This document shows positions 1 to 9,751 of a stretch of 64,000 nucleotides of DNA, piece after piece. The stretch is from Paraburkholderia phenoliruptrix (GTDB lineage Bacteria; Pseudomonadota; Gammaproteobacteria; Burkholderiales; Burkholderiaceae), in assembly GCF_902859825.1 (NCBI RefSeq), contig NZ_CADIKB010000002.1, positions 186,001 to 250,000 on the forward strand. Reading direction: 5' to 3'. Every line of letters starts with the position of its first letter. Positions within the stretch are counted from its first letter, which is position 1. The notes beneath the pieces are model-generated. The model searched no databases, was not told the origin of the DNA, and saw only the letters and a list, made by a program, of their open reading frames with translations. The position numbers were made by a program, and so were the translations under genes.

Positions 1-20
1 CGTGTTCGAAGGAGACTGAG

Positions 21-1238
21 TTGAGCGCCGATACGAACATCGATCTGCACAGCGCATTGGCGTGGCCTTTTTTCGAGCCGCGCCATCGGGAACTGGCCGT
101 GGGTATCGAGGCATGGTGCCGCGAGCATCTGTCGCACGCCGAACATGTCGAACGCGGCGCTGTGGATGCCGCCTGCCGTCAACTCGTTCGCGAACTCGGC
201 GCAGCTGGCTGGCTCAAGTACGGCGTGGGCGGTGTCGCCTACGGCGGGCACGGCGATACAATCGACACGCGCGCGGTCTGTCTGCTGCGCGAAACGCTGG
301 CAAAGCATTCGGGTCTCGCGGACTTCGCCCTCGCCATGCAAGGGCTCGGCTCGGGCGCGATCTCCCTCGGCGGCACGCACGAGCAAAAGAACCGCTATTT
401 GCCGCGCGTCGCGCACGGCACGGCGATCGCCGCATTCGCGTTGTCCGAACCGGAAGCCGGGTCGGACGTGGCAGCCATGTCGCTGGCCGCGCGTGAAGAC
501 GGCGACGCCTATGTGCTCGACGGCGAGAAGACGTGGATCTCGAACGGCGGCATCGCCGATTTCTACGTCGTGTTCGCACGCACTGGCGAAGCGCCCGGCG
601 CGCGCGGCATCAGCGCGTTTATCGTGGACGCCGACACGCCGGGGCTCGAAATTGCCGAGCGCATCGACGTGATCGCGCCGCATCCGCTCGCGCGTCTGCA
701 TTTCGCGGGCGCACGCGTGCCGCGCAGCCAGATGCTCGGCGCGCCCGGCGAAGGCTTCAAGCTCGCCATGCGCACGCTTGATATTTTCCGCACGTCTGTC
801 GCGGCGGCGTCGCTCGGTTTCGCTCGGCATGCGATGGCCGAGGGGATCGCGCGCGCCGCATCGCGCACGATGTTTGGCCAGACGCTCGCTGATTTCCAAC
901 TGACGCAGGCCAAGCTCGCGCAGATGGCGTTGACGATCGACAGCAGCGCCCTGCTCGTCTATCGCGCGGCATGGCTGCGCGACCAGGGCGAAAGCGTGAC
1001 GCGCGAAGCGGCCATGGCGAAGTGGCACGCGAGCGAGGGCGCCCAGCAGGTGATCGACGCTGCCGTGCAGTTGTATGGCGGCATGGGCGTGCAAAGCGGC
1101 GTCGCGGTCGAGATGCTGTATCGCGAGATTCGCGCGTTGCGCATATACGAAGGCGCGACGGAAGTGCAGCAATTGATCGTGGGTCGCGATCTGTTGAAAG
1201 TGCACGCCGCCGCAGCCGCCGGGGAACACGCGAAATGA
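21..1238 (+). CDS. acyl-CoA dehydrogenase
   Basis: A 405-residue flavin-dependent acyl-CoA dehydrogenase of normal family length. Such enzymes oxidise the alpha-beta bond of a CoA thioester and pass electrons to ETF. The helical N-terminal domain spans about residues 15-125, the beta-barrel about 130-225 ([19 protein letters not shown]) and the C-terminal helical domain about 235-395 ([17 protein letters not shown]). The start is TTG: GAAGGAGA stands just upstream and the protein begins where the family does. Its TGA overlaps the next ATG as ATGA, so it is coupled to the thioesterase. With the aminobenzoate-type CoA ligase nearby, I infer a role on an alicyclic CoA intermediate. The exact substrate cannot be read from sequence. 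Confidence 0.93.
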   Translation: MSADTNIDLHSALAWPFFEPRHRELAVGIEAWCREHLSHAEHVERGAVDAACRQLVRELGAAGWLKYGVGGVAYGGHGDTIDTRAVCLLRETLAKHSGLADFALAMQGLGSGAISLGGTHEQKNRYLPRVAHGTAIAAFALSEPEAGSDVAAMSLAAREDGDAYVLDGEKTWISNGGIADFYVVFARTGEAPGARGISAFIVDADTPGLEIAERIDVIAPHPLARLHFAGARVPRSQMLGAPGEGFKLAMRTLDIFRTSVAAASLGFARHAMAEGIARAASRTMFGQTLADFQLTQAKLAQMALTIDSSALLVYRAAWLRDQGESVTREAAMAKWHASEGAQQVIDAAVQLYGGMGVQSGVAVEMLYREIRALRIYEGATEVQQLIVGRDLLKVHAAAAAGEHAK

Positions 1239-1678
1239 CCATGCACTTCGAAAGGCCCATGCGGATCCGCTTTTCGCATTGCGATCCGGCGGGCATCGTG
1301 TTCTTTCCGCAGTATCTGGTGATGACCAACGCGCTTGTCGAAGACTGGTTCAACGAGGGCCTGCAGATCGATTACGCGCAGATGATCGGCCAGCGCCGCG
1401 TCGGCCTGCCTATCGTCAAGCTGGATTGCGAGTTTTCGCGGCCGAGCCAAATGGGCGAAACGATCATGTTGACGCTCGCCGTCACCGCAATCGGCCGGCG
1501 CTCGATCGGCATCGAGATAGTCGGTCATTGCAACGGCGAAACGCGTTTTCGCGCGAAGCAGGTGCTTGTGACGACATCGCTGGAAAGCGGCCGCTCGATC
1601 GACATTCCCACCGACATCGCGACAGCACTTGCGATGTTTGCTCCACAGCCCGAACTCAGCGAGGCGCAACGCTCATGA
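1235..1678 (+). CDS. acyl-CoA thioesterase, 4-hydroxybenzoyl-CoA thioesterase (hot-dog) family
   Basis: A 147-residue single hot-dog domain protein. The N-terminal motif [15 protein letters not shown] matches the DxAGI(V)(F/Y) active-site helix of the 4-HBT family, with the Asp as expected catalytic residue. Such enzymes hydrolyse aryl- or acyl-CoA thioesters and can release trapped CoA. The ATG at 1235 overlaps the upstream stop (ATGA), and the 3' end overlaps the RidA start in the same way, so three genes are translationally coupled. A role as a proofreading thioesterase in the aminobenzoyl-CoA pathway is inference. Confidence 0.9.
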   Translation: MTMHFERPMRIRFSHCDPAGIVFFPQYLVMTNALVEDWFNEGLQIDYAQMIGQRRVGLPIVKLDCEFSRPSQMGETIMLTLAVTAIGRRSIGIEIVGHCNGETRFRAKQVLVTTSLESGRSIDIPTDIATALAMFAPQPELSEAQRS

Positions 1679-2070
1679 AAAAAGCTCTCCTTCCCGCCGG
1701 CTGGATCAAACCGCGCGGTTATGCAAACGGCGTCGCGGCCACCGGCGTGCAAGTATTTATTGCCGGCCAGATCGGCTGGGACGAGCAGGCGCATTTCCAG
1801 ACCGGCAACTTCGCCGGTCAGGCCATTCAGGCGCTGAAGAATGTGCTTGCCGTGCTGCATGAGGCAGGCGGCAGGCCCGAGCATCTTGTGCGTATGACGT
1901 GGTATGTCACGGACAAGCGCGAGTACCTGGCATCACTAAAGGAAATTGGCCGTGCGTTTCGCGAGCTGATCGGAGACTACGACATCGCGATGAGCGCGGT
2001 ACAAGTCGTCGCATTGATTGAAGACGAAGCCAAGGTCGAGATCGAAGCAACCGCCGTCATTCCGCAGTAA
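1675..2070 (+). CDS. RidA/YjgF family enamine/imine deaminase-like protein
   Basis: A 131-residue protein of the Rid (YjgF/YER057c/UK114) family, which hydrolyses reactive enamines and imines to ketones and ammonia. The core (FIAGQIGWD near residue 23, ALKNVLAVLHEAGG near 55, VEIEATAVIPQ at the C-terminus) matches the family. The ATG overlaps the preceding stop (ATGA). In the aerobic 2-aminobenzoyl-CoA pathway the ring-reduced product carries an enamine, so a co-transcribed Rid protein makes chemical sense as its deaminase. That assignment is inferred from context. Confidence 0.9.
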   Translation: MKKALLPAGWIKPRGYANGVAATGVQVFIAGQIGWDEQAHFQTGNFAGQAIQALKNVLAVLHEAGGRPEHLVRMTWYVTDKREYLASLKEIGRAFRELIGDYDIAMSAVQVVALIEDEAKVEIEATAVIPQ

Positions 2071-2131
2071 GGACACGCAACCCCTCGTCAACTGAAGCGC
2101 ATACAGCCGGCTCGATACCGGGGAGACCACG

Positions 2132-3772
2132 ATGGAACCGTCAGCACACGTCGATACTTTCGCGCGCGACAATCTTCCGCCGCAGGATCAATGGCCCGTC
2201 TTTCTGCTGGACAACCCTGAGCTCGCGTATCCGGCGCGATTCAATTGCGCGACCGAATTGCTCGACAGCCCGATCGAAGCGGGCCACGGCGAGCGTCCTG
2301 CCGTGTGGTCGCTGGTCGACGGCGAGCCGCGCGCGACCACCTACAACGAACTCCTCGCGATGGTGAATCGCAGCGCGCATGTGCTCGTCGACGAGATGGG
2401 TTTGCAGCCGGGCAATCGCGTTCTGCTGCGCGGGCCGAATACGTTGCAGATGGCCGTGGCGGCACTGGCATCGCTGAAGGTCGGACTGGTTGTCGTGCCG
2501 ACCATGCCGTTGCTTCGCGCAAAGGAGTTGAAGCAGATCATCGTGAAAGCGCAAGTGAGCGCCGCGCTGTGCGATGCACGACTGACCGAAGAACTTGCGC
2601 GCTGCACCGATCCGCAAAGCGAGTTCTACTGCGCCGAGTTAAAACAAACGCTGCTGTTTCATGACGATGCAGCGGACTCGCTGGATACGCTGGCCATCAA
2701 CAAGCCCGCGGAGTTCACCGCTTGCGATACCTCAGCAGACGACGTTTGTCTGATCGCGTTCACGAGCGGCACGACGGGCGCGCCGAAAGGCTGCATGCAT
2801 TTTCATCGCGACGTGCTCGCGATGTGCGATCTGTTTCCGCGTCACGTATTAAAGCCTTCCGCGAGCGATATTTTCTGCGGCACGCCGCCGCTCGCCTTCA
2901 CCTTCGGCCTGGGCGGCCTGCTGTGTTTTCCGCTGCGCGTGGGCGCGTCGACGGTATTGATCGAGAAGCTCACGCCGGAGACCCTGTTACAAACGGTCGA
3001 GCGTTTTCACGCGACCATCATGTTCACTGCGCCGACGTTCTATCGGCAGATGGCGCCGCTCGTTGCGCAGCACGATGTGTCCAGCTTGCAGAAGACCGTG
3101 TCGGCGGGCGAGGCGTTGCCCGATTCGACGCGGCGTCTATGGCATGACGCGACCGGCATCGACATGATCGACGGCATTGGCGGCACTGAGCTGATTCATA
3201 TTTTCATTTCGTCGCAGGGCAGCGAAATACGGCCGCATGCCATTGGCCGCGCGGTGCCGGGCTATGTGGTGCAAGCCGTTGATGATGCCATGCAACCGGT
3301 TGCGCCCGGCACCATCGGCAAGCTCGCGGTACGCGGGCCGACGGGTTGCCGTTATCTCGCCGATGAGCGTCAATTGAAATTCGTGCGCGACGGCTGGAAT
3401 CTGCCGGGCGATTCCGTCTATCTCGACGAAGACGGCTACGTGTTCTACCAGGCGCGCGCCGACGACATGATCGTTTCGGCCGGCTACAACATCTCCGGTC
3501 CCGAAGTGGAAAGCGTGCTGCTGCAGCATGATGCCGTGTCCGAATGCGGCGTGGTGGGCGTACCCGACGATACGCGCGGCCAGATCGTCAAGGCGTTCGT
3601 CGTGCTGAATCCCGGCCATACGCCGGACGACAAACTGGTCGCGCAGCTGCAGGAATTCGTGAAGAATACGGTAGCGCCGTATAAGTATCCGCGTGTCATC
3701 GTGTTTGTCGATTCGTTGCCGCGCACGGAAACAGGCAAGCTCAAGCGCTTTGAATTACGTACGATGGCATAG
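2132..3772 (+). CDS. 2-aminobenzoate/benzoate-type CoA ligase (AMP-forming)
   Basis: A 546-residue ANL-superfamily acyl-adenylate ligase. It has the P-loop FTSGTTGAPKGCMHF (about residue 211), the GAGEALP-like SAGEALPDS segment, GIGGTE, the hinge Asp in LPGDSVYLDEDGY and the C-terminal catalytic lysine in PRTETGKLKR. The N-terminus (DTFARDNLPPQDQWP) resembles 2-aminobenzoate-CoA and benzoate-CoA ligases more than fatty acyl ligases. It would form aryl-CoA from aromatic acid, ATP and CoA, the entry step of the operon. A GGGGAG Shine-Dalgarno lies 8 nt before ATG. The anthranilate preference is inferred from similarity I recognise and from the RidA, dehydrogenase and thioesterase neighbours. 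Confidence 0.85.
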   Translation: MEPSAHVDTFARDNLPPQDQWPVFLLDNPELAYPARFNCATELLDSPIEAGHGERPAVWSLVDGEPRATTYNELLAMVNRSAHVLVDEMGLQPGNRVLLRGPNTLQMAVAALASLKVGLVVVPTMPLLRAKELKQIIVKAQVSAALCDARLTEELARCTDPQSEFYCAELKQTLLFHDDAADSLDTLAINKPAEFTACDTSADDVCLIAFTSGTTGAPKGCMHFHRDVLAMCDLFPRHVLKPSASDIFCGTPPLAFTFGLGGLLCFPLRVGASTVLIEKLTPETLLQTVERFHATIMFTAPTFYRQMAPLVAQHDVSSLQKTVSAGEALPDSTRRLWHDATGIDMIDGIGGTELIHIFISSQGSEIRPHAIGRAVPGYVVQAVDDAMQPVAPGTIGKLAVRGPTGCRYLADERQLKFVRDGWNLPGDSVYLDEDGYVFYQARADDMIVSAGYNISGPEVESVLLQHDAVSECGVVGVPDDTRGQIVKAFVVLNPGHTPDDKLVAQLQEFVKNTVAPYKYPRVIVFVDSLPRTETGKLKRFELRTMA

Positions 3773-3804
3773 GCTCTTCCTCGCCAACTTCAGGAGACAC
3801 ACGC

Positions 3805-5028
3805 ATGGCCGGCTCTTTCACGGAAGTGGTCGCCCAGGACGGCGGCCGTTTCAACGCGTATGTGGCGCGACCCGCGCAAGGCTCGGGCCCTGGGCTCGTT
3901 GTGTTGCAGGAAATTTTCGGCATCAACGACACCATGAAGGCGACGGCCGACCGCTTCGCCGAAGAGGGCTACATGGTGCTGGTGCCGGATCTGTTCTGGC
4001 GGATCAAGCCCGGTATCGAGCTCGGTTATGGCGAGGCCGACATGAAGCAGGCGCTCGACTATCTCGCGCAGTTCGACACCGACCTCGCCGTCGACGATAT
4101 CGCCGCCACCGTGGCCGCGTTGCGCGCGATGCCCGAGCAGGTCGGCAAGGTCGGCGCGGTCGGCTACTGCCTCGGCGGCAAGCTCGCGTTTCTCAGCGCG
4201 GCGCGTACCGATGTGGATTGCGCGGTGAGCTACTACGGCGTCGGCCTCGACGCGTACCTCGACGAAGTGCCGGCCGTGCGTTGCCCGATGGTGTTTCATT
4301 TCCCTGAAAACGACGCGCTGTGTCCGCCTGAAACGCGCGAACGCATCAGCGCTGCGTTGCGCACGCGTGGCCAGATCGAGCAGTACGTCTACCCGGGTTG
4401 CGATCATGCGTTTGCCGCGCCTTCGCGTCCGCAATACAACAAGCCCGCTGCAATGATGGCGTATTCGCGCACGCTCGCGTTGCTGCGAAAAGTGCTCGGG
4501 CCGGTCTACGATCTGAATGCGCTGTGGGAGGCGCATTGCTATCACGAGTTCGCCACGCGCGACGTGGAAGCCGTGATGCCGACCATGGTGGCCGAGCCGT
4601 ACGTCAATCACGTTCCCACGATGACGGGCGGCGTGGGACATGACAACCTCAAGCGGTTTTATACGCATCACTTCGTCAACTCCAATCCGCCTGATACAAA
4701 GCTGATTCCGATTTCGCGGACGATCGGTGCGGATCGTATCGTCGACGAATTCATTTTCAGCTGCACGCATAGTTGCGAGATCGACTGGTTGCTGCCGGGC
4801 GTGGCGCCGACGGGGAAGTACTTCGAAGTGCCGATGCTGGCCGTGGTCTGCTTTCGCGGCGACAAGCTGTATAACGAGCATATCTATTGGGATCAGGCCA
4901 GCGTGTTGGTGCAGGTCGGTTTGCTCAATCCTGAAGGATTGCCGGTGGCTGGTATTGAATGCGCGCGTAAGTTGCTTGATGAGGCGTTGCCTTCTAATGC
5001 GTTGATGGGAAGTAAGTCGCGAGTGTGA
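3805..5028 (+). CDS. dienelactone hydrolase fused to a SnoaL-like domain
   Basis: A 407-residue fusion. Residues 1-235 form a dienelactone-hydrolase alpha/beta fold with nucleophile elbow GYCLGGK (Cys), the acid in FPENDALCPPE and the histidine in PGCDHAFAAP. Residues 240-395 (LWEAHCYHEFATRDVEAVM onward) look like an NTF2/SnoaL domain. Single-domain dienelactone hydrolases are about 235 residues, so the C-terminal half is extra. SD AGGAGA precedes the ATG. It is the last gene of the catabolic operon, 32 bp after the ligase. Hydrolysis of a lactone, ester or thioester intermediate is likely; the substrate is unknown. Confidence 0.88.
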   Translation: MAGSFTEVVAQDGGRFNAYVARPAQGSGPGLVVLQEIFGINDTMKATADRFAEEGYMVLVPDLFWRIKPGIELGYGEADMKQALDYLAQFDTDLAVDDIAATVAALRAMPEQVGKVGAVGYCLGGKLAFLSAARTDVDCAVSYYGVGLDAYLDEVPAVRCPMVFHFPENDALCPPETRERISAALRTRGQIEQYVYPGCDHAFAAPSRPQYNKPAAMMAYSRTLALLRKVLGPVYDLNALWEAHCYHEFATRDVEAVMPTMVAEPYVNHVPTMTGGVGHDNLKRFYTHHFVNSNPPDTKLIPISRTIGADRIVDEFIFSCTHSCEIDWLLPGVAPTGKYFEVPMLAVVCFRGDKLYNEHIYWDQASVLVQVGLLNPEGLPVAGIECARKLLDEALPSNALMGSKSRV

Positions 5029-5262
5029 TTTTTTTTGGGCTGCGGCTGGAGGCCAGCAGCCCAGGCGCAGGTGCGCCCTGGAACTCGTAGTTGTGACGCA
5101 AAACCCGCGAGTGCTAGACTGAAAAACCCCTCGCCCTCAAGCACTTGACACCAGGTTGGTCCACATCGCGCCGGGCGGCGGGCCCGTCCGGCATCGCGTT
5201 GAATCAGGCATGACGCTCGAAGCCGCCGGTTTCCCACACGACCGCGGCACAGGAGCGCTCGC

Positions 5263-6774
5263 ATGACTCATTCCATCCACGGCAATAAGCGCTGGCTTGC
5301 ACTCATGGTGCTGTGCCTCGGTGTCCTGATGATCGTGCTCGACACGACCATTGTGAACGTCGCGTTGCCGTCCATTGCTGCGGATCTCGGCTTCACGGAA
5401 ACCTCGCTCGTGTGGGTCGTCAATGCGTACATGCTGACGTTCGGCGGCTGTCTGCTGCTCGGTGGACGGCTCGGCGATCTGTACGGTCATCGCCGGTTGT
5501 TTCTCGGCGGTATTACGCTGTTCACTTTGGCGTCGCTCGCGTGCGGGCTCGCCAACTCGCAGGTGCTGCTCGTCTGCGCGCGCGCCGTGCAGGGTCTTGG
5601 CGGCGCTATTGTGTCCGCCGTGTCGCTGTCGCTCATCATGAATCTGTTCACCGAGCCGGGTGAGCGCGCCAAAGCGATGGGCGTGTATGGCTTCGTCTGC
5701 GCAGGCGGCGGCAGTATCGGCGTGTTGCTCGGCGGATTGCTGACCAACCTGCTCAGCTGGCATTGGATCTTTCTTGTCAATCTGCCTATCGGCATTGCCG
5801 TGTATGCGTTGTGCGTCGCGCTGCTGCCCTCCGCACGCGGTCATGCGCACGGCGAACGGCTCGACGTGGCCGGCGCCGTGTCAGTCACGGTTTCGTTGAT
5901 GCTCGCCGTGTATGCCGTCGTCAATGGCAACGAGGCCGGCTGGACTTCGGCGCAAACGCTCGGCTTGCTGCTCGTCGCACTGGCGTTGCTCGCGGCGTTC
6001 CTCGTCATCGAGTCGCGCGTGCAGCATCCGTTGATGCCGCTCGGCCTGTTCCGCTTGCGCAATGTCGCGACGGCGAATGTCGTCGGCGTGCTGTGGGCCG
6101 CGGCGATGTTCGCGTGGTTCTTCATTTCCGCGCTGTATTTGCAGCGCGTGCTCGGCTATCGGCCGCTGCAAGTCGGGCTCGCGTTCTTGCCGGCGAACCT
6201 CATCATGGGATTCTTTTCGCTCGGATTGTCGGCGCGCGTCGTGATGCGCTTTGGTCTGCGTATTCCGCTCGCGGTCGGGCTGCTGGTTGCCGCGTGCGGT
6301 CTCGCGCTGTTCGCGCGCGCGCCGGTGGACGGCAGCTTCGTGCTCGACGTGCTGCCCGGCATGATGCTGCTCGGCTTCGGCGCGGGCATCGCGTTCAATC
6401 CCGTGCTGCTCGCGGCGATGAGCGACGTCGATCCCGCCGATTCAGGGCTCGCGTCGGGCATCGTCAATACGTCGTTCATGATGGGCGGCGCACTCGGCCT
6501 CGCGGTGCTCGCGAGTCTCGCGGCGGCGCGCAGCGGCGACATGCTGGCGACGCAGAGCGCGGTCGCCGCGCTCAACAGCGGGTATCACGTGGCGTTTGCG
6601 TTTGGTGCTGTTTTCGCGGCGGCTGCGGGGGTGATCGGCGGGGTGATGTTGCGCGCGGGACGGCCGGGTGGTGCGGAGACGGCTGCCCATCTGGATATGG
6701 ACGATGGACACGGCGTGTCCGCCGCCGAGCGCCCACGCCCAGCGGGCAATACGGCGGCGACGGAAAACGGATGA
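5263..6774 (+). CDS. DHA2-family (EmrB/QacA type) MFS transporter
   Basis: A 503-residue inner-membrane major facilitator with about 14 predicted hydrophobic segments, the DHA2 layout. Motif D1-like LDTTIVNVALPSI lies in TM1, and motif A (GGRLGDLYGHRR) follows TM2, as in proton-driven drug exporters. AGGAG is 8 nt before ATG. The last 30 residues are hydrophilic. It is 234 bp from the catabolic operon and probably has its own promoter. Export of a toxic aromatic or antibiotic is plausible, but the substrate is unknown. Confidence 0.92.
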   Translation: MTHSIHGNKRWLALMVLCLGVLMIVLDTTIVNVALPSIAADLGFTETSLVWVVNAYMLTFGGCLLLGGRLGDLYGHRRLFLGGITLFTLASLACGLANSQVLLVCARAVQGLGGAIVSAVSLSLIMNLFTEPGERAKAMGVYGFVCAGGGSIGVLLGGLLTNLLSWHWIFLVNLPIGIAVYALCVALLPSARGHAHGERLDVAGAVSVTVSLMLAVYAVVNGNEAGWTSAQTLGLLLVALALLAAFLVIESRVQHPLMPLGLFRLRNVATANVVGVLWAAAMFAWFFISALYLQRVLGYRPLQVGLAFLPANLIMGFFSLGLSARVVMRFGLRIPLAVGLLVAACGLALFARAPVDGSFVLDVLPGMMLLGFGAGIAFNPVLLAAMSDVDPADSGLASGIVNTSFMMGGALGLAVLASLAAARSGDMLATQSAVAALNSGYHVAFAFGAVFAAAAGVIGGVMLRAGRPGGAETAAHLDMDDGHGVSAAERPRPAGNTAATENG

Positions 6775-6823
6775 GCGGGGCGACATCCGGCGATGACGCT
6801 CTGCCTGCGCGGCACTGAAACCG

Positions 6824-8139
6824 TTACGTGCCCGCTGGCGGAATGCACGCATCGCGCCACAAGCGTAGTGCCTTTGTTACTTCCTCAATGACTGGGTCCC
6901 AGTTACCTAATTTCCGCTGGCGGAATAGACGCATGGACGGATACCACGGACTATCGTCCCGATTCCGCAGCCATCGCCACTCAGCATAGGCAGGGACAAG
7001 CACCCACACCGGCCGCCCCGCGGCACCAGCGAGATGAGCGACGGAAGTATCGACGGTGATCAACAGATCAAGCGTCTCGAGGATGGCCAGTGTATCGACG
7101 AAGTCGTTGATATCCGGGCCTAGCGTGTGAATCTGGAACGCATCCGCAAGACGTTCAGCTTCTCGCTCTTTGGCGCCTTTCTGCAACGCGAGCCACGTCA
7201 GCCCCGGCTCCTCAAAGCATGCAACGAACTTACTCAGCGGAATGGATCTGAAACGATCGAGCATGAATGTCGGATCGCCCGACCACACTATGCCAACGCG
7301 TCGAGGAACGGTGCGTGTATTGTGCCGCGAAAAATTTTCTATGCGTGTCCGCCAACGGTTAACCTTGTCGGACGGCGCGATAAGGTAAGGCATCCTTACA
7401 GATGGAAGATTCGAGACCTCAAGCTGCATATACTCCGGCATTCGCAACAAGTGCGACCAGAATTCATACGGACCGGACGGCGGCTTCGTCAAGACGCAGC
7501 GCACTCCCCTCAAGCTTGCCGCGAGCGGCGCAACCCACTCGCTTGTGAGCAAATCGACGACGGCGCCCTGCTCATGTAACCATACAGCGAAGCGAAGGCA
7601 CTGAATCTCGTCACCGTGTCCCTGATCTGATACGAGTAGAAATCTGGAGCCCTTAACCAGCTCCCCGTTCCACTCGCGAAAACTCGGGAAAGACAGCCGG
7701 CGTTGCTTATCAGGCAGCGCGTAATATGCTTTGTGCCGCGCCCACCCGTCTTTATAGTCTCCCGTCATCAGTTGGAGAACAGCGAGGTGATATTGCATGA
7801 AGGGATCTTCCGGCAAGAGCCGCGCCGCCTCGATACTGTGCGGGAGGCTTTCGTCAATTTGCCCGCAGAGACTCAGCGCACTAGCCGCGTAGTGATGGAG
7901 TTCTCCGCGCTGATTAGAGCGAGTGCGCGAACGGCATGAAGCAATTGAGGTTCGATTTCCAGGGCTCGCGTGTAGTGGTATCGAGCTTCGGCGAGGCGCG
8001 CAGATTGCCGGAGACAGTCGGCCAGATTTCGATGAAGTGTCGCCGTGTCGCCAGCGAGCGTGAGCGAACGATGGAAGCACGCCTCGGCGAAAATCAGATC
8101 GCCTCGCGTCGCGGCAATCAGGCCCGCGTGTTCCCATAG
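6824..8139 (-). pseudogene. TPR/glycosyltransferase-like protein, frameshifted and 5'-truncated by the IS
   Basis: The 3' part (from about 7920 down to 6824) encodes a TPR tail (GELHHYAASALSLCGQIDES, ARLLPEDPFMQYHLAVLQ) followed by a GT9-like domain (GIVWSGDP, LLITVDTSVAHLAGAAGRP). Between about 7925 and 8139 another minus frame continues the TPR pattern (AEACFHRSLTLAGD, AEARYHYTRALEIEP). The gene therefore changes frame near 7905-7925 by an apparent one-base loss. At 8139 the coding frame runs straight into the end of the insertion element, so the original N-terminus is gone. Any product made from a start inside the IS edge would have a nonsense N-terminus. Confidence 0.8.
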
Positions 8140-8193
8140 TGTTGATTTGCACGGAATCCTGACCCACGGGGGATGCGGACATTTTCCTGGACT
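8140..8193 (+). repeat. IS left terminal inverted repeat
   Basis: 54 bp that match the reverse complement of 9752-9805 with four mismatches: one at repeat position 29 and a TTT/AAA triplet at positions 43-45. The outer 28 bases are identical. The transposase stop codon lies 3 bp inside this repeat. Confidence 0.9.
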
Positions 8194-8196
8194 GAT

Positions 8197-9735
8197 TTAC
8201 GTCGTTAGCCCGAGGCTTTCACGGTACTCGATGGGGCTGAGATAGCCAAGCGAGCCCTTGATCCGTTTCTCGTTGTACCAGCGAATGTAGGCGTTCAGTA
8301 TCTCAACGAACTCCGCGATGGTCGTCGAACGCCAGTCTCCCGGATAGAACATCTCGGTCTTCAGCCTGCCGAAGAATCCCTCACAGGCCGCGTTGTCCGG
8401 CGAACAGGCTTTACGCGACATGGATCGGACCAGATTAGCTTTTGCAACCCGCGATAGCCAGCCCGGCCAACGGTAGTGGCCACCCCGATCGGAATGCACG
8501 ATCGGCGTCTCATCGTCCTCGGTCACGGTCTCGATAGCCGCATCTAGCATGGTATTCACGAGCTCTGCGTCGGGGCTTGTGCCAATCGTCCAACTGACTA
8601 CCATGCCATCGAAGCAGTCGATCATGGGTGATAGATATACCTTTCCCGCGGGAATCTGGAATTCGGAGATATCCGTGACCCACTTTTCGTTCGGGGCGTC
8701 AGCGTGGAAATCGCGATTGATGATGTTATCTGGGGCAGGGCTGATTTCTCCGATATAAGAACGATATCGGCGACGCTTGGGCCTGGCCGCGTGGAGGCCG
8801 CCCTGTTTCATGAGGCGACGCACGACCTTCTCCGATAGAAACACCCGTTGTCGGCTGAGCGCTGCCTGCACTCGACGATAGCCGTAGGATCGGTGATTGT
8901 CCTCGAAGATCTCAGCAACGGTACAACGGACCTCTGCATATTTGTCAGCAAGTCGTATGGACGACCGATGGTAGAAATAGGAGCTGCGCGCCAGATCCAA
9001 CCGCGCAAGCAGCTCAGCCAAACCGTATTCTTCTCTCAGGGCGTCAACCAGCGTCGTCTTCTCCCGGTTGCTCAGGAGTGGCAGGTCGACGCCCAGGTCT
9101 TTTTTTATGAGTTCATTCGCCTTCTTTAGCAGGTCGTGTTCAAGCTGCAGATTGCGAATGTCGCGCCGGAGCCCTTCGATCTGCCGCTCCAGTTCATCCC
9201 GATCTGTCTCTGTACGTGATCTCTTGTCGCGTTTCATGGATGCAGGGGCCTCCCGGCCGAGTAACTGGTTCTTCCAGTTGTACAGCGTCACCCTGTCGAC
9301 GTCCAGCTTTCGCGCCACCGCCTGTGCGCTTCCTTGCCGTGTGCACAGTTCGTATACCGCGGTCTGCCTGGAGGCTAATGACGCGGCCGGTCGCCCTCGT
9401 TTGCCAACCACGTATTTCCTGGCTTCCGGATAGCGCTCGCGAACCCACGCCGTCAGTGTCTGGCGACAGGGGTAGCCTAATGCCCGGAGGGTGAAGCTGA
9501 AGCACCGCCCGTGATTGACGTAATGCTCGAGTGCTTGTTTCTTCTGTTCCTCTGAGTACTTCGGCTTGGCGCGAACATACTCTTTCTGCAGATCGCCACT
9601 GCTCTCGAATTCCGCACACCACGCCTTGAGAGAATTCTTCGTCGGGTAACCCAACTGGCGGATTGTTGCCTTGACGCGCTTCCCAAGCTTCAGGTACAGC
9701 TCGACCGCCCGAACGCGGTCTTCGTATGAATACAT
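8197..9735 (-). CDS. IS3-family transposase (single-frame OrfAB)
   Basis: A 512-residue transposase. The N-terminal 150 residues hold three helix-turn-helix-like modules (around residues 5-45, 55-95 and 120-160). A heptad-like coiled coil follows (LERQIEGLRRDIRNLQLEHD), then an HTH_21-type segment (YGYRRVQAAL) and the rve integrase core from about residue 335: first Asp in WVTDISEF, second in VHSDRGGHY, Glu in NAACEGFFGRLKTE. It has the complete DDE triad and appears intact. IS3 members usually make OrfAB by frameshifting between two reading frames; here the whole protein is in one frame. GGAGG lies 6 nt before ATG. Confidence 0.95.
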   Translation of the reverse strand: MYSYEDRVRAVELYLKLGKRVKATIRQLGYPTKNSLKAWCAEFESSGDLQKEYVRAKPKYSEEQKKQALEHYVNHGRCFSFTLRALGYPCRQTLTAWVRERYPEARKYVVGKRGRPAASLASRQTAVYELCTRQGSAQAVARKLDVDRVTLYNWKNQLLGREAPASMKRDKRSRTETDRDELERQIEGLRRDIRNLQLEHDLLKKANELIKKDLGVDLPLLSNREKTTLVDALREEYGLAELLARLDLARSSYFYHRSSIRLADKYAEVRCTVAEIFEDNHRSYGYRRVQAALSRQRVFLSEKVVRRLMKQGGLHAARPKRRRYRSYIGEISPAPDNIINRDFHADAPNEKWVTDISEFQIPAGKVYLSPMIDCFDGMVVSWTIGTSPDAELVNTMLDAAIETVTEDDETPIVHSDRGGHYRWPGWLSRVAKANLVRSMSRKACSPDNAACEGFFGRLKTEMFYPGDWRSTTIAEFVEILNAYIRWYNEKRIKGSLGYLSPIEYRESLGLTT

Positions 9736-9751
9736 GGACTACCTCCAAAGT

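Noticed and set aside
5029-5062. T-run followed by GGGCTGC/GCAGCCC hairpin as terminator of the catabolic operon
   Set aside because: The T-run is before the stem on the plus strand; on the minus strand the stem is followed by A residues. Not a terminator in either direction.
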